A stretch of 64,000 nucleotides of DNA from Catalinimonas alkaloidigena (GCF_900100765.1 NZ_FNFO01000012.1:180430-244429), one strand, 5' to 3'; shown: positions 24,572-34,395, counted from the first letter of the stretch. The notes: a model not told the origin generated them from the letters alone. A program made the numbers and translations.

Positions 24572-25708
24572 ATGATTCATGATCTGGTAGCCCTCCGCCG
24601 ACACCTGCACGCCCATCCTGAGCGGTCGGGACACGAGGCACAAACGAGCCGCCTGGTGCGGGATCACCTCGGCGCGCTGGGCTACACCGACCTTCTGCAC
24701 GGTTTTGCGCAGCATTCGGTGCTGGCTGTGCTGACGACCGGCCGACCCGGCCCCACGCTGCTGTTCCGGTGCGAGCTGGACGCCCTGCCGATCCAGGAGC
24801 TTAACCGGTTTGCCCACCGGTCGCAAACGGCGGATGTTTCACACAAGTGCGGGCACGACGGACACATGGCGATTCTGCTGGGCCTCGCCCGTCGATTGCA
24901 GGAAGCGCCGCCTGCGTGCGGTCAGGTGCTACTGCTGTTTCAGTCGGCCGAGGAGACGGGCCAGGGCGCGCGGGCGGTGATCGATTCCGGGGTATTGCGT
25001 GCCTACCCGATTGCCTACGCCTTTGCCCTCCACAACCTGCCGGGCTACCCGTTGGGCGAGGTAGTCAGCAAAACCGGGCGCTTGACGCCGTCGGTCGAAA
25101 GCGTGTGCATCCACTTGCAGGGACGCACCAGCCACGCCGGAGAACCCGACCAGGGCATCAATCCGGCGTTGGTCGTGGCGGACCTGATTCAGTATTTCGC
25201 CACGCTGCATTGCCCCGTTCCTACCGACGATGCCTATTTTGTCAGCACTCCCATTCATCTTTCGATGGGCGAAGAGGCCTACGGCATTTCGGCGGGTGCG
25301 GCGCAGTTGGGGTATACCTTTCGGACCTGGGATAATGCACGGTTCGACCGGATGAAAGCCACCATCGAAGCGGAAATCGGGCGACGGGTGCAGCAACAAC
25401 CGGGGTTGCAGGTGCATTGGGAATGGAAAGAAGCGTTTCGAGCCACGGTGAACGACCCGGACGCGGATGCGCTGATTCGTACGGTGGCCGACGGGTTGGG
25501 CGTTCCCTTCCACCAACAAAACACGCCGTTTGCGTGGGGAGAAGACTTCGGTCTGTTCACCGAGCGGTACCGGGGAGCGCTCTTTGGGCTGGGGGCGGGG
25601 CCGGATTGCCCAGTGCTGCACAGTCCCGACTACGATTTTCCGGATGCATTGCTCGACCGGGGCGTCGGCCTGTTCGAGGGACTGGTACGGGCAATGCTGG
25701 GTTCCTGA
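24572..25708 (+). CDS. M20D family amidohydrolase
   Basis: A 378-residue zinc or manganese amidohydrolase of the IAA-amino acid/hippurate hydrolase group. The metal site reads HKCGHDGHMA (Cys and His ligands), then SAEETGQGAR with the catalytic Glu pair, ALHN with the third His, and the C-terminal HSPDYDFPD. The bacterial dimerisation lid lies about residues 175-290. It would release amino acids from N-acyl conjugates in the cytoplasm. The ATG at 24572 starts MIHDLVALRRHLHAHPE, the normal family N-terminus. Confidence 0.9.
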   Translation: MIHDLVALRRHLHAHPERSGHEAQTSRLVRDHLGALGYTDLLHGFAQHSVLAVLTTGRPGPTLLFRCELDALPIQELNRFAHRSQTADVSHKCGHDGHMAILLGLARRLQEAPPACGQVLLLFQSAEETGQGARAVIDSGVLRAYPIAYAFALHNLPGYPLGEVVSKTGRLTPSVESVCIHLQGRTSHAGEPDQGINPALVVADLIQYFATLHCPVPTDDAYFVSTPIHLSMGEEAYGISAGAAQLGYTFRTWDNARFDRMKATIEAEIGRRVQQQPGLQVHWEWKEAFRATVNDPDADALIRTVADGLGVPFHQQNTPFAWGEDFGLFTERYRGALFGLGAGPDCPVLHSPDYDFPDALLDRGVGLFEGLVRAMLGS

Positions 25709-25713
25709 AACGA

Positions 25714-25751
25714 AACGCGGGGAAGGCCGTTGGTACGATCTTCCCCGCGTT
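25714..25751. terminator. Convergent terminator
   Basis: A perfect 12-bp stem AACGCGGGGAAG (25714-25725) / CTTCCCCGCGTT (25740-25751) between two converging genes. Confidence 0.8.
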
Positions 25752-25771
25752 GGGCTACCGGTCGATTCCGG

Positions 25772-27322
25772 TTACTCGAACATGCTTTTTTCGGGCTGCG
25801 GCAACGGCTCGCGGGGCAGCTTCTCGTCGCGCTGGGCGGTATGATACACCATCGACGCCACAATAACGGCCATTTGTTGCAAGTCTTCTTTCACCAGGCG
25901 CTCGTAAACGTCCATGTTGGTGTGGTGCGTACGCGTACCGTACTCAATCGGGTCCTGGATGAACTGGAACCCCGGCAACCCGACGGCATCAAAACCAAGG
26001 TGATCGGTACCGCCCGTGTTCTGGATCGTCACGGTGGGGTGGTCAATCATGTCCTTGAACGGTGCAAACCAGGCTTCGAAAATCGGGCGCACGGCGTCGT
26101 TGCCTTGCAGGTAAATGCCACGGATGCGTCCCGTCCCGTTGTCGATGTTGTAGTACGCCGACAGCTTGCTATGGTCCGGCTTGAGTTGCATCGTTGCCTG
26201 ATCGGCAAAGTGATTTTTCACGTAGTTGCGTGACCCGTAAATTCCCTGCTCTTCGCCCGACCACAACGCAATGCGGATGGTTCGCCGGGGACGCAGGCCC
26301 GACTGCTGCAAAATCCGTACGGCTTCCATCATCACGATGCATCCGGCCGCGTTGTCGGTCGCGCCCGTTCCGGCGTGCCACGAGTCAAGGTGACCGCCCA
26401 GCATCACCAGTTCCGATTTCAGGTTTTTGTCCGTTCCGGGAATTTCCGCCACCACGTTGTAGGCACCCAGGTCCTGATCGAAAAACCGGGTCTGAACGTC
26501 GGCTTCCAGTTTGACGGGCTGGTCGTGTTCCAGCAGACGCGCCATCAGGTCGGCGTGCTCGGGGGCCATCTCGATTTCGGCGAGGGCCGGTTCAGCATCG
26601 CCTTGGTACGAAGCGCCGTTCGACGTAAAGAACGTGCCGTGTTTGCCACGCGTACCGCGGATGATCAGCGCCGCGTTCTCCTCCTGCAAAAACGCCCCGA
26701 TTTTCTGTTGCAACGCCCGCCGCGCCCGGTACTGGGCAATGAATTCCGGCGTGTAGCGGCTGCTGTGCCCAATCGGCTGTTTGCCCTTTTCCAGCAACTC
26801 TTCTTCGGTGAGGCGCGTGCCGTCGGGCTCGAACGTGGGGGCCGTTTCGGCGGTGGACTTTACCAGCACAATTTTCCCGGCCAGTTTTCCTTTGTATTGC
26901 GCCAGGTCCTCTTCCGTAGTGGCATTCATCAGCACGACCTCGCCGGAAATGGGTCCGTTGGTGCCGCTCGTCCACGCTTTCGGCGCACCGATCAGCGGGA
27001 AATAATACGGCTCCGTCATGGCGGCGTAGTACTTCTCGGTCTGCCATCCTTTGCCGAATTCGCCCCATTTTTCCAGTTGAGCGTTTTTCAGGCCCCATTC
27101 CGTCAACTGCCCGACGGCCCACTCGGCGGCCCGCTGGTAGCCCGGCGAGTTGGTGAGGCGCGGTCCGGAGGCATCGGTCAGATGAAAGGCGATCTCCTCT
27201 ACCTGCGAGTTTTCAAGGCCTTCGTGCTTAATTTTGTGAACCGCACTCAGATCGGCCGCATCCTGCGACCAGGCGGCTGACGAAAGCAGCACCGCGGCAA
27301 TCAACGCGTATCTTTTTCTCAT
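25772..27322 (-). CDS. M28 family zinc metallopeptidase, secreted
   Basis: A 516-residue carboxypeptidase Q-like M28 peptidase. A signal peptide (MRKRYALIAAVLLSSAAWSQ) is followed by a PA-domain insertion (about 125-250) and the catalytic domain. Metal and catalytic motifs are GGHLDSWHAGTGATDNAAGC (His, Asp), WSGEEQGIYGSRNYV (Glu-Glu), YYNIDNGTG (Asp) and GGTDHLGFDAVGLPGF (His). It would cleave dipeptides or N-terminal residues in the periplasm or outside. Monocistronic, facing a terminator. Confidence 0.92.
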   Translation of the reverse strand: MRKRYALIAAVLLSSAAWSQDAADLSAVHKIKHEGLENSQVEEIAFHLTDASGPRLTNSPGYQRAAEWAVGQLTEWGLKNAQLEKWGEFGKGWQTEKYYAAMTEPYYFPLIGAPKAWTSGTNGPISGEVVLMNATTEEDLAQYKGKLAGKIVLVKSTAETAPTFEPDGTRLTEEELLEKGKQPIGHSSRYTPEFIAQYRARRALQQKIGAFLQEENAALIIRGTRGKHGTFFTSNGASYQGDAEPALAEIEMAPEHADLMARLLEHDQPVKLEADVQTRFFDQDLGAYNVVAEIPGTDKNLKSELVMLGGHLDSWHAGTGATDNAAGCIVMMEAVRILQQSGLRPRRTIRIALWSGEEQGIYGSRNYVKNHFADQATMQLKPDHSKLSAYYNIDNGTGRIRGIYLQGNDAVRPIFEAWFAPFKDMIDHPTVTIQNTGGTDHLGFDAVGLPGFQFIQDPIEYGTRTHHTNMDVYERLVKEDLQQMAVIVASMVYHTAQRDEKLPREPLPQPEKSMFE

Positions 27323-27385
27323 ATTACGTACGTTAAGGGTTGGGAAGACTCAAATGTATGCACCAACCGCCATCCCCCCTAGCCC

Positions 27386-27775
27386 ATGATTAAAATCAAC
27401 CGGATTCATCACGTAGCCCTTATTGTCTCCGACTATGCCCGTTCCAAGCATTTTTACACGCAGGTGCTGGGGCTGCCGGTCGTGAAAGAAACGTACCGCG
27501 CCGCGCGCGACTCCTACAAACTGGATCTGGCCGTGGGCGACCATTACCAGCTCGAACTGTTCTCGTTTCCCGATCCGCCGCCGCGTCCCTCCTACCCCGA
27601 AGCCGCCGGCCTGCGCCACCTGGCCTTTGAGGTTGACGACGTAGCGGCGGCCAAAGCGAGCCTCGAAGCGCAGGGCATTGCCGTGCAGGACATCCGGGTC
27701 GACGAACTCACCGGAAAGAAGTTTGCCTTTTTCGACGATCCCGACGGCCTGCCGTTGGAGGTCTACGAACGATAA
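27386..27775 (+). CDS. VOC family protein, glyoxalase-like (YaeR type)
   Basis: A 129-residue vicinal-oxygen-chelate protein with two beta-alpha-beta-beta-beta modules. It begins INRIHHVALIVSDYARSKHF, has the metal-binding LELFSFPDPPPRPSYPEAAG and LRHLAFEVDD, and ends FFDDPDGLPLEVYE. This closely follows the YaeR/GloA2 subgroup, whose substrate is not settled. It lies alone between oppositely oriented genes. Confidence 0.88.
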   Translation: MIKINRIHHVALIVSDYARSKHFYTQVLGLPVVKETYRAARDSYKLDLAVGDHYQLELFSFPDPPPRPSYPEAAGLRHLAFEVDDVAAAKASLEAQGIAVQDIRVDELTGKKFAFFDDPDGLPLEVYER

Positions 27776-27930
27776 ATCCGCGATTGCGCGGCCTGACGAA
27801 GGGGTGAAGTAGTAGAGGAACCGTCTATCAGAAAAGACGTGAGGGAGCTTCTACCCTTCTGTTTCTTCCTCTGGAACGTTGACCGATTGCTCGTTACACG
27901 CCGAACGCCCTCAGTATCAATTTCATTCCC

Positions 27931-28926
27931 TCATTCTTCGATGCTCAGGATAATTTTTCCGGCATTTTCGTTGGCTTCCATCAGGCGATGCGCTTCGGCA
28001 GCCTGCGACCAGGGCAGCACTCGATCGATCACGGGGCGAAGTTGCCCTTCGCGGAGGCGGTTGAAAGCAAATTCCTGAAACGCTTCGGTCAGGCGAATCT
28101 GGTACGCCCGGGAGCGCGCCCGGAGGGTAGAGCCTTTGATGGAGAGGCGGCGGGACAAGACCGTACGCAGGTCCAGTTCGTCTACCTTTCCGCCGCCCAG
28201 CGTGGCCAGCAAGACCAGCCTGCCGTCGGTTTTCAGCAGGCTGATGTTCTGCGAAAAGTAAGGCGCGGCGATAAAGTCGACAATCAGGTCGACGCCTCTG
28301 CCCCCGGTCCGTTGTTGCACCTCGGGGGCAAACGGTCCCTGTTGGTAGTCGATGGTGTGGTCGGCGCCTAGCTCCCGGCAAAGCGCGTGCTTCCCCGCCG
28401 AAGCGGTCACCAGCACCGTTGCCTCCATCGCCTTGGCCAGTTGAATGGCGGCTGTCCCAACGCCACTCGCGCCCGCATGGATCAGCACCTGTTCGCCCGC
28501 CTGCAACTCGCCCAGCCACATCAGGGCCTGAAACGCCGTCAGGAAAACTTCCGGCACGGCCGCCGCTTCGGCGTAGCTCCACTCGTCCGGCATAGGCAAC
28601 GCCATCTGTTCGTGGATCACCGCATATTCGGCGTACCCTCCGCCCGGCAACAGACCAAACACCCGGTCGCCCACCTGATGGCGGGTCACCGCCGCGCCTA
28701 CGGCTACCACTTCGCCCGCCATTTCGAGTCCCAACAAAGGACTGGCCCCTTTGGGAGGTGGATACTTGCCCTGGCGCTGCAAGGTATCGGCCCGGTTAAC
28801 CGCCGTGGCGGCCACTTTTACCAGAAGTTCGTCGGAAGCTGGCTCGGGGCGTTCGGCTTCGCCGAGCAAGAGTTGTTCGGGGCCGCCCGGTTCGCGGACC
28901 AGCACCGCACGCATGAAAGTAGGCAT
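27931..28926 (-). CDS. NAD(P)H-quinone oxidoreductase, PIG3/zeta-crystallin family
   Basis: A 331-residue zinc-free medium-chain dehydrogenase. N-terminal GroES-like part: MRAVLVREPGGPEQLLLGEA, NRADTLQRQGKYPPP, GLEMAGEVVAVG. Rossmann part: HAGASGVGTAAIQLAKA, then GADHTIDYQQ. The absence of the Cys/His zinc ligands and the PIG3-type N-terminus point to NADPH-dependent reduction of quinones. CTATCTTTA about 24 bases upstream on the minus strand is a near match to a -7 element. Confidence 0.9.
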   Translation of the reverse strand: MPTFMRAVLVREPGGPEQLLLGEAERPEPASDELLVKVAATAVNRADTLQRQGKYPPPKGASPLLGLEMAGEVVAVGAAVTRHQVGDRVFGLLPGGGYAEYAVIHEQMALPMPDEWSYAEAAAVPEVFLTAFQALMWLGELQAGEQVLIHAGASGVGTAAIQLAKAMEATVLVTASAGKHALCRELGADHTIDYQQGPFAPEVQQRTGGRGVDLIVDFIAAPYFSQNISLLKTDGRLVLLATLGGGKVDELDLRTVLSRRLSIKGSTLRARSRAYQIRLTEAFQEFAFNRLREGQLRPVIDRVLPWSQAAEAHRLMEANENAGKIILSIEE

Positions 28927-29152
28927 GGGATCAAAAAGTAGATGAGCGTAAAGATAGAAAATGGGCTGGTCCGGTGTCGACAGCGTCGGAGCGCATCATA
29001 GTTTCATTTCTTCATATAGTACACTTTTTTCGGATTTATCTGTACACGGTGAGGTTTAGTGCCCGCTTGCCCAATCTGGGCTCGGCGCAGTGACGACCTT
29101 TGTGTGTTCGCTCCCTAAACTTCTACACTTCAAACTTTTACGTTGTCTGCTC

Positions 29153-30793
29153 ATGGGAATTCCCGTTACACTGGTGCAAAAGAAGCAACTCGCTTCCCTG
29201 CAAGAAACCATTTCGAAAAAGGAACAAACGATCGAACGTGCCTCCTTTTTCATCAAAGAAATCGAGAAGGGCAACCTGGATCTCCAGTTGGAAGCACAGG
29301 ACGACGACCAGTTGCACGCCGCGCTGGTCAGCATGAAAGATCAGTTGCAGAAGATTTCCAAAGAGGAAAAAGAGCGCACCTGGGTCACCGAAGGGCTGGC
29401 CAAGTTTGCTGACATTCTGCGCCAGCACAACGACGATCTCGAAGAACTGACGGACCACCTGCTGCGCGACCTCGCCGACTACATGGGCATCAACCAGGCG
29501 GCTTTGTTCGTGCTGAATACCGACGAGGAAGACGAGCCTTTCCTGGAGATGTGTGCCTGTTATGCCTACAACCGTAAAAAATACCTGCACAAACGGGTGG
29601 AATTGGGCGCCGGCATGATCGGGCAGGCGTTTCTGGAAAAAGAGCCACTTTACCTGACCGAAATTCCGGAAGATTACGTGGCCATTACGTCCGGCACCGG
29701 CAAGGCCCTTCCGCGCAACATCGTCATCATTCCGCTGAAGGTAAACGACCAGATGTATGGGCTGATCGAACTGGCCTCGTTTACGTTGATTCCCCCTTAC
29801 CGCCAGCAGTTTCTGGAACGCCTGGGCGAATCGATTGCCTCTACGCTCGCGTCGGTAAGAATTGCCCAACGAACCCAACGCCTGCTGCAGGAATCGCAGC
29901 AACAGGCGGAGATGTTACAGGCGCAGGAGGAGGAAATGCGGCAGAATATGGAGGAACTCTCCGCCACGCAGGAGGAGATGGCGCGCAAGGGTACCGAAAT
30001 CGAACATCAGATCAAGGCGATTCAGAACAGCGGCATCGCCTCCATCGAGTTTACCCCGGACGGCACCATCCTGGCCGCCAACGAAAGTTTTATCCAGTTG
30101 ATGGGGTACCGCCTGGACGAAATTCAGGGCAAACATCACCGCATCTTTATGCCCGACGACCAAGCCCACACAGCCGACTACCAGCTTTTCTGGCAGGAAT
30201 TGAGTGAGGGAAAGTCCAAATCCGGGGAGTATATGCGCGTCAACCGGAAGGGCGAGCGCGTCTACCTGCGCGGCAGCTACTCGGCCATTCGCGACAATAC
30301 CGGCGACGTGGTGCGTGTCCTGAAGCTGGCGACCGACATTACGGCCATCAAAGCGGCCGAGCTGGACGCCCGGCAACAGGTCGAAACGCTTTCGGGGAAA
30401 CAAGGCCAACTGGAGCAACTGCTGGAAGAGCTGCACGAAAAAGAGCACGTCCTCATGTCGATCATGAACGAGATCGACCTACCGCTGGTCGCCCTGGATG
30501 CACACCATCGCTTGATTACCTGCAACCGCGCGTTCGAAGCCTCATTCAAAGATTCGCCGGCAGCCTGCACCCCCGGGGCCGATTTCCTGGCCCTGTTGGA
30601 CTCAGAAGCTGCCCAACAAGCGCATCGGGACCGCATGGAAAAGGTGCTGCAGGGCGAAACGGTGAAAGAACGGATCACGCCGGCGGAAGGGCTTCCGCTG
30701 GAAGTTACGCTGTCGCCTCTACGGAACCGGCAGAACGAAATTGTGGGTGCTATTTCCTGCACCAAGGAGGTTTCTGAACGCAGACCCTCCTGA
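29153..30793 (+). CDS. HAMP-like/GAF/PAS sensor protein without output domain
   Basis: A 546-residue soluble signalling protein. Residues 25-85 resemble a HAMP domain (FIKEIEKGNLDLQL...DQLHAALVSMKDQL), residues 100-245 a GAF domain (GMIGQAFLEKEPLYLTEIPE, NIVIIPLKVNDQMYGLIELA), residues 250-300 a Gln/Glu-rich coiled coil, residues 305-415 a PAS domain (NSGIASIEFTPDGTILAANE, MRVNRKGERVYLRGSYSAIR), then a coiled coil and a second PAS (MSIMNEIDLPLVALDAHH). There is no kinase, cyclase, GGDEF or methyl-accepting domain and no membrane helix. The ATG at 29153 is chosen because it starts the conserved part. Confidence 0.85.
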   Translation: MGIPVTLVQKKQLASLQETISKKEQTIERASFFIKEIEKGNLDLQLEAQDDDQLHAALVSMKDQLQKISKEEKERTWVTEGLAKFADILRQHNDDLEELTDHLLRDLADYMGINQAALFVLNTDEEDEPFLEMCACYAYNRKKYLHKRVELGAGMIGQAFLEKEPLYLTEIPEDYVAITSGTGKALPRNIVIIPLKVNDQMYGLIELASFTLIPPYRQQFLERLGESIASTLASVRIAQRTQRLLQESQQQAEMLQAQEEEMRQNMEELSATQEEMARKGTEIEHQIKAIQNSGIASIEFTPDGTILAANESFIQLMGYRLDEIQGKHHRIFMPDDQAHTADYQLFWQELSEGKSKSGEYMRVNRKGERVYLRGSYSAIRDNTGDVVRVLKLATDITAIKAAELDARQQVETLSGKQGQLEQLLEELHEKEHVLMSIMNEIDLPLVALDAHHRLITCNRAFEASFKDSPAACTPGADFLALLDSEAAQQAHRDRMEKVLQGETVKERITPAEGLPLEVTLSPLRNRQNEIVGAISCTKEVSERRPS

Positions 30794-30979
30794 CAACGGC
30801 GCCCTCGGTAATTTCCACCACACAGCGTTATATCGGGCCTGGCTCACAGAGAGTCGGGCCTTTCTTTTTGGTTTTATGGCTTGCATGCCGCGCCCGATTC
30901 GCCTAAACTGCTTGCGGAAACGAAACGGAGACGGTCTGCCTTTCGGGTCCACCTCCTGCGAACCTGTCCCGTTGTGCCC

Positions 30980-33691
30980 ATGCCTGCCAGCCTGCATCCT
31001 TTGTTTCAGCCGAAATCCGTAGCCCTGATCGGCGCCTCGGAAAAGCCCGACAGCGTGGGTCGGAAATTGTTTTACAACCTGATCACACAACCCTTCGGCG
31101 GCACGCTCTATCCCGTCAACCCGAAGCGGCGCAGCGTACTGGGCATCCGCACCTACGCATCGATCGGTGAGCTGCCCGAGCGCATCGATCTGGCCATTGT
31201 TGCAACTCCGGCGGCCACGGTGCCCGATGTCCTGGAAGCGTGCGGTCAGGCGGGCGTGCGCAGCGCGATTGTGGTGGCGCGGGGGTTTCGGGAATCGGGG
31301 CAACCCGAAGGGCTAGCGCGTGAGGCGGCCTTGCAGCAGATCGTCCGGCGGTACAACATCCGGTTGCTGGGACCCAACTCCATCGGGTTGGTACGCCCTC
31401 ACGTTGGTCTGAATGCCTCGTTCATTCGGCCGGTGGCGCAACCGGGACACGTGGCGTTTCTCAGCCAGAGCGGCTCGCTGGGCGACGCCATCCTGGACTG
31501 GAGCGCCCAGCGGAACATCGGCTTCAGCGCATTTGTGTCGCCCGGGTCCATGCTCGACCTCGATTGGGGCGACCTGATCACGTACTTCGGTGACGATCCG
31601 CAGACCAAAGCCATTCTGCTCTACATCGAAACGCTGCCCAATGTGTCGCGCTTTTTGTCGGCCGCCCGGGAAGTTTCCTATACCAAACCGATCATCGCGA
31701 TCAAAGGCGGACGCACCGAAGGCGGCAGTCGGGTCACCGCGACGCACACCGGAGCCATGACGAGCCAGGACGCCATTTTCGATGCGGCCTTCCGGCGTAG
31801 CGGCATCCTCCGGGTCGAAACCATCGCCGAGCTGTTTTCCATGGCGGCCGTGCTGGCCAACCAACCCCGCCCCCGCGACCGGCGGCTGGCAATTGTGAGT
31901 AACGCAGGCGGGCCGGCCATTCTGGCGACGGATGCCCTCCTGGCGGGCGGCGGTAAGCTGGCTACCTTTTCGGACACCACGCGGCAGGCGCTCGACCGAG
32001 CGCAGGTCTACCATCCGGAAAATCCGCTGAACCTCTTTCGCGACGCCAGCCCTACCCATTACGCGCAGGCGGTCGACACGGTGCTGAACGATCCGCAGGT
32101 CGACGGCCTCCTGGCCATTCTGACGCCCCAGGAGTCGGCACGGCCGGAAGCCATCGCCGCGGCCCTGCAACGCACGCTGGCACATGTCAAAAAGCCGGTT
32201 CTGACCTGCTGGATGGGCGGCGCTTACGTTGAAAAGGCCAACGAACAGTTGAGCCAGGCGGGCATTCCGACGTTTAATTACCCCGAAACGGCCGTGCGGG
32301 CGTTCAATTACCTGTGGCGGTACGCCTACAACCTGCGTGGGATCTACGAAACACCCCGCCCCGCGACTCAACTGCTAACGACACCCGCAGCCGACCCCGC
32401 CCCGCCGCGGGAACTGGAGCTGTTCCACCGCGCCCGGCAAGTCGGCGATACGCTGCTGAACGCCGCCCGCGACACGGCCCAGACCGTATTGCCGGAAGTC
32501 GAAGCCAAACAGCTGCTGGCCGCCTATGGCATTCCGGTGGTGGAGGCCTTTCGTGCCCGTACCGAAGACGATGCCGTGCAACAGGCCGAACGGCTAGGCT
32601 TTCCGGTGGTGCTCAAGGTAGACTCCACCCAGATCGTTCACAAGGCCGAAGCGGGCGGCGTTCTGCTCTCGGTGCCCGACGCCGACTCGGTACGACTGGC
32701 CTACCGGCGCATCGAGCGGACCGTCAGCGAACGGGTGCGCCCGGAGGCGTTTGAGGGCGTTCTGGTGCAGAAAATGTACTACTACCGGGGGCTGGAAATC
32801 ATCCTGGGCAGTTCGGTCGACGACGGCTTCGGGCCGGTGCTGCTGTTCGGAAACGGCGGACGCGTGGCCGAAGTCTACGACGACAAGGCGCTGGCCCTGC
32901 CACCACTCAACACCACGCTGGCGCGACGGCTGATGGAGCAGACCCGGATTTTTCGCGCCCTGCGCGACCGCTTTACGCCCGAAGTCGTGGAACAACTGGA
33001 ACAAGTCGGCGTGCTATTCAGCCAGTTGGTTGTAGATCACCCGCGCATCCGCGAAGTCGACGTCAACCCACTGGCGGTGTCGTCGCGGGGCGTGATGGTG
33101 CTCGACGCCCACATCGAATTGCACCCCTGGTCGGTGCCCGACGACGCCCTGCCCCGGCCGGTGATTCGCCCGTACCCCACGCAATATGAACAGGCCGTTA
33201 CCCTGACAGACGGCACCGCGTTGTTGATCCGTCCCATTCGGCCGGAGGACGAACCCCAAATGGTCAAGTTTCACCAGACCCTGTCGGACCAGACCATCTA
33301 CCTCCGGTTTTTCTTCCGCTTCGCGTACGAACAGCGGGTCTCCCACGACCGCATGGCCCGTTTGTGTTTTGCCGACTACGACCGTGAGTTGACGCTGGTC
33401 GCCGAATACCCCGCCGCTAATCGCATTGTGGGGGCCGGGCAACTGTTCAAAACCCGCCAGGAAGACGAAGCCGAGTTTGCTCTTCTGCTGAGCGACGATT
33501 TTCAACGGCGTGGGTTGGGCAGTACTCTGCTGCGTACGCTGGTCGCCATCGGCAAACGGGAAGGCTTCCATACGCTGCGCGCCGACATCATGACCGAGAA
33601 CACCGGCATGCAGCAACTGGCGCGTAAAGTGGGGTTTCAGGTCCGGTTCGATGCCGACGAAGGGGTGATGAAAGCAACCCTGCAATTTTAA
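30980..33691 (+). CDS. NDP-forming acyl-CoA synthetase fused to GNAT acetyltransferase
   Basis: A 903-residue PatZ-like fusion. Residues 8-130 are a CoA-binding Rossmann domain (SVALIGASEKPDSVGRKLF), 145-290 a succinyl-CoA ligase-like domain (VAFLSQSGSLGDAILDWSAQ), 470-700 an ATP-grasp domain (FPVVLKVDSTQIVHKAEAGG) and 735-900 a GNAT domain (FALLLSDDFQRRGLGSTLLR). In E. coli and Salmonella the analogue acetylates lysines of acetyl-CoA synthetase and other proteins. The His of the THTGA motif, the expected phosphohistidine position of ADP-forming synthetases, is present, so the synthetase half may be active. The ATG at 30980 is chosen from the domain boundary. The next gene starts two bases after the stop. 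Confidence 0.88.
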   Translation: MPASLHPLFQPKSVALIGASEKPDSVGRKLFYNLITQPFGGTLYPVNPKRRSVLGIRTYASIGELPERIDLAIVATPAATVPDVLEACGQAGVRSAIVVARGFRESGQPEGLAREAALQQIVRRYNIRLLGPNSIGLVRPHVGLNASFIRPVAQPGHVAFLSQSGSLGDAILDWSAQRNIGFSAFVSPGSMLDLDWGDLITYFGDDPQTKAILLYIETLPNVSRFLSAAREVSYTKPIIAIKGGRTEGGSRVTATHTGAMTSQDAIFDAAFRRSGILRVETIAELFSMAAVLANQPRPRDRRLAIVSNAGGPAILATDALLAGGGKLATFSDTTRQALDRAQVYHPENPLNLFRDASPTHYAQAVDTVLNDPQVDGLLAILTPQESARPEAIAAALQRTLAHVKKPVLTCWMGGAYVEKANEQLSQAGIPTFNYPETAVRAFNYLWRYAYNLRGIYETPRPATQLLTTPAADPAPPRELELFHRARQVGDTLLNAARDTAQTVLPEVEAKQLLAAYGIPVVEAFRARTEDDAVQQAERLGFPVVLKVDSTQIVHKAEAGGVLLSVPDADSVRLAYRRIERTVSERVRPEAFEGVLVQKMYYYRGLEIILGSSVDDGFGPVLLFGNGGRVAEVYDDKALALPPLNTTLARRLMEQTRIFRALRDRFTPEVVEQLEQVGVLFSQLVVDHPRIREVDVNPLAVSSRGVMVLDAHIELHPWSVPDDALPRPVIRPYPTQYEQAVTLTDGTALLIRPIRPEDEPQMVKFHQTLSDQTIYLRFFFRFAYEQRVSHDRMARLCFADYDRELTLVAEYPAANRIVGAGQLFKTRQEDEAEFALLLSDDFQRRGLGSTLLRTLVAIGKREGFHTLRADIMTENTGMQQLARKVGFQVRFDADEGVMKATLQF

Positions 33692-33692
33692 A

Positions 33693-34295
33693 ATGGCCCA
33701 CGTGACCTCCCGCCGTTATGATACTGACAAACTCCTGGTCATTCTCGACTTGGACGAAACGCTGATTTTCGCCACGTCGACGCCCCACGATACAGCGTGG
33801 CATTTCGAGGCAGGTCCCTACAAAGTGTATCGCCGTCCTCATGCCGCTGCGTTTTTAGCGACACTGGCCGCACATTTCGAGGTGGCCGTCTGGTCCTCGG
33901 CCTCCGACGATTACGTGGCACAGGTCGTCGCGCAGCTTTTTCCGGCGCACTATCCGCTGCGGTTCGTCTGGGGGCGCAGTCGCTGCACGTTTCAGATCGA
34001 CTACGAACAACTCGAAGAAACCGGCAGCTACGATCCGTTCAGCCACTACCACTACGTCAAGAAGCTCCGCAAAGTCCGGAAGCGGCTGGGCATCCCGCTG
34101 GAACGCATGCTGATTGTGGATGACACGCCTTACAAATGCCGGTACAATTACGGCAATGCGATTTATGTCAAAGAGTTCTGGGGCGATCCGGCCGACGAAG
34201 AGTTACGGCACCTCACCCACTACCTTCTTTCGCTCCGTAGCGAGCCCAATGTCCGGACGCTCGAAAAACGCTTCTGGCGCGCACACTATCAATAG
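33693..34295 (+). CDS. NIF/FCP1-type HAD phosphatase
   Basis: A 200-residue HAD phosphatase of the NLI-interacting factor (FCP1/SCP-like) family. The nucleophile motif is LDLDETLI (DxDxT), followed by YKVYRRPHAAAFLATLAAHF, VAVWSSASDDYV and the motif III/IV region MLIVDDTPYKCRYNYGNAI. In eukaryotes such enzymes dephosphorylate the RNA polymerase CTD; bacterial members have no known substrate. One base separates it from the acetyltransferase fusion, so it is almost surely co-translated with it. Confidence 0.88.
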   Translation: MAHVTSRRYDTDKLLVILDLDETLIFATSTPHDTAWHFEAGPYKVYRRPHAAAFLATLAAHFEVAVWSSASDDYVAQVVAQLFPAHYPLRFVWGRSRCTFQIDYEQLEETGSYDPFSHYHYVKKLRKVRKRLGIPLERMLIVDDTPYKCRYNYGNAIYVKEFWGDPADEELRHLTHYLLSLRSEPNVRTLEKRFWRAHYQ

Positions 34296-34382
34296 CCGAT
34301 GCAGGCTCTCTCTTCCGCCCTGACCAGAAGTCGCCCAAGGCAAAGCGCAAGAAACGGGTGGACGCCCTCGCCGGCCGCTGCG

Positions 34383-34390
34383 TAACTTTG
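34383..34390 (+). promoter_or_regulatory. -7 element TAACTTTG before alkA
   Basis: An exact match to TAnnTTTG, only five bases before the alkA ATG. Transcription would begin at or next to the start codon, giving a leaderless mRNA. No clear -33 TTG lies at the usual distance. Confidence 0.5.
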
Positions 34391-34395
34391 CGGCG

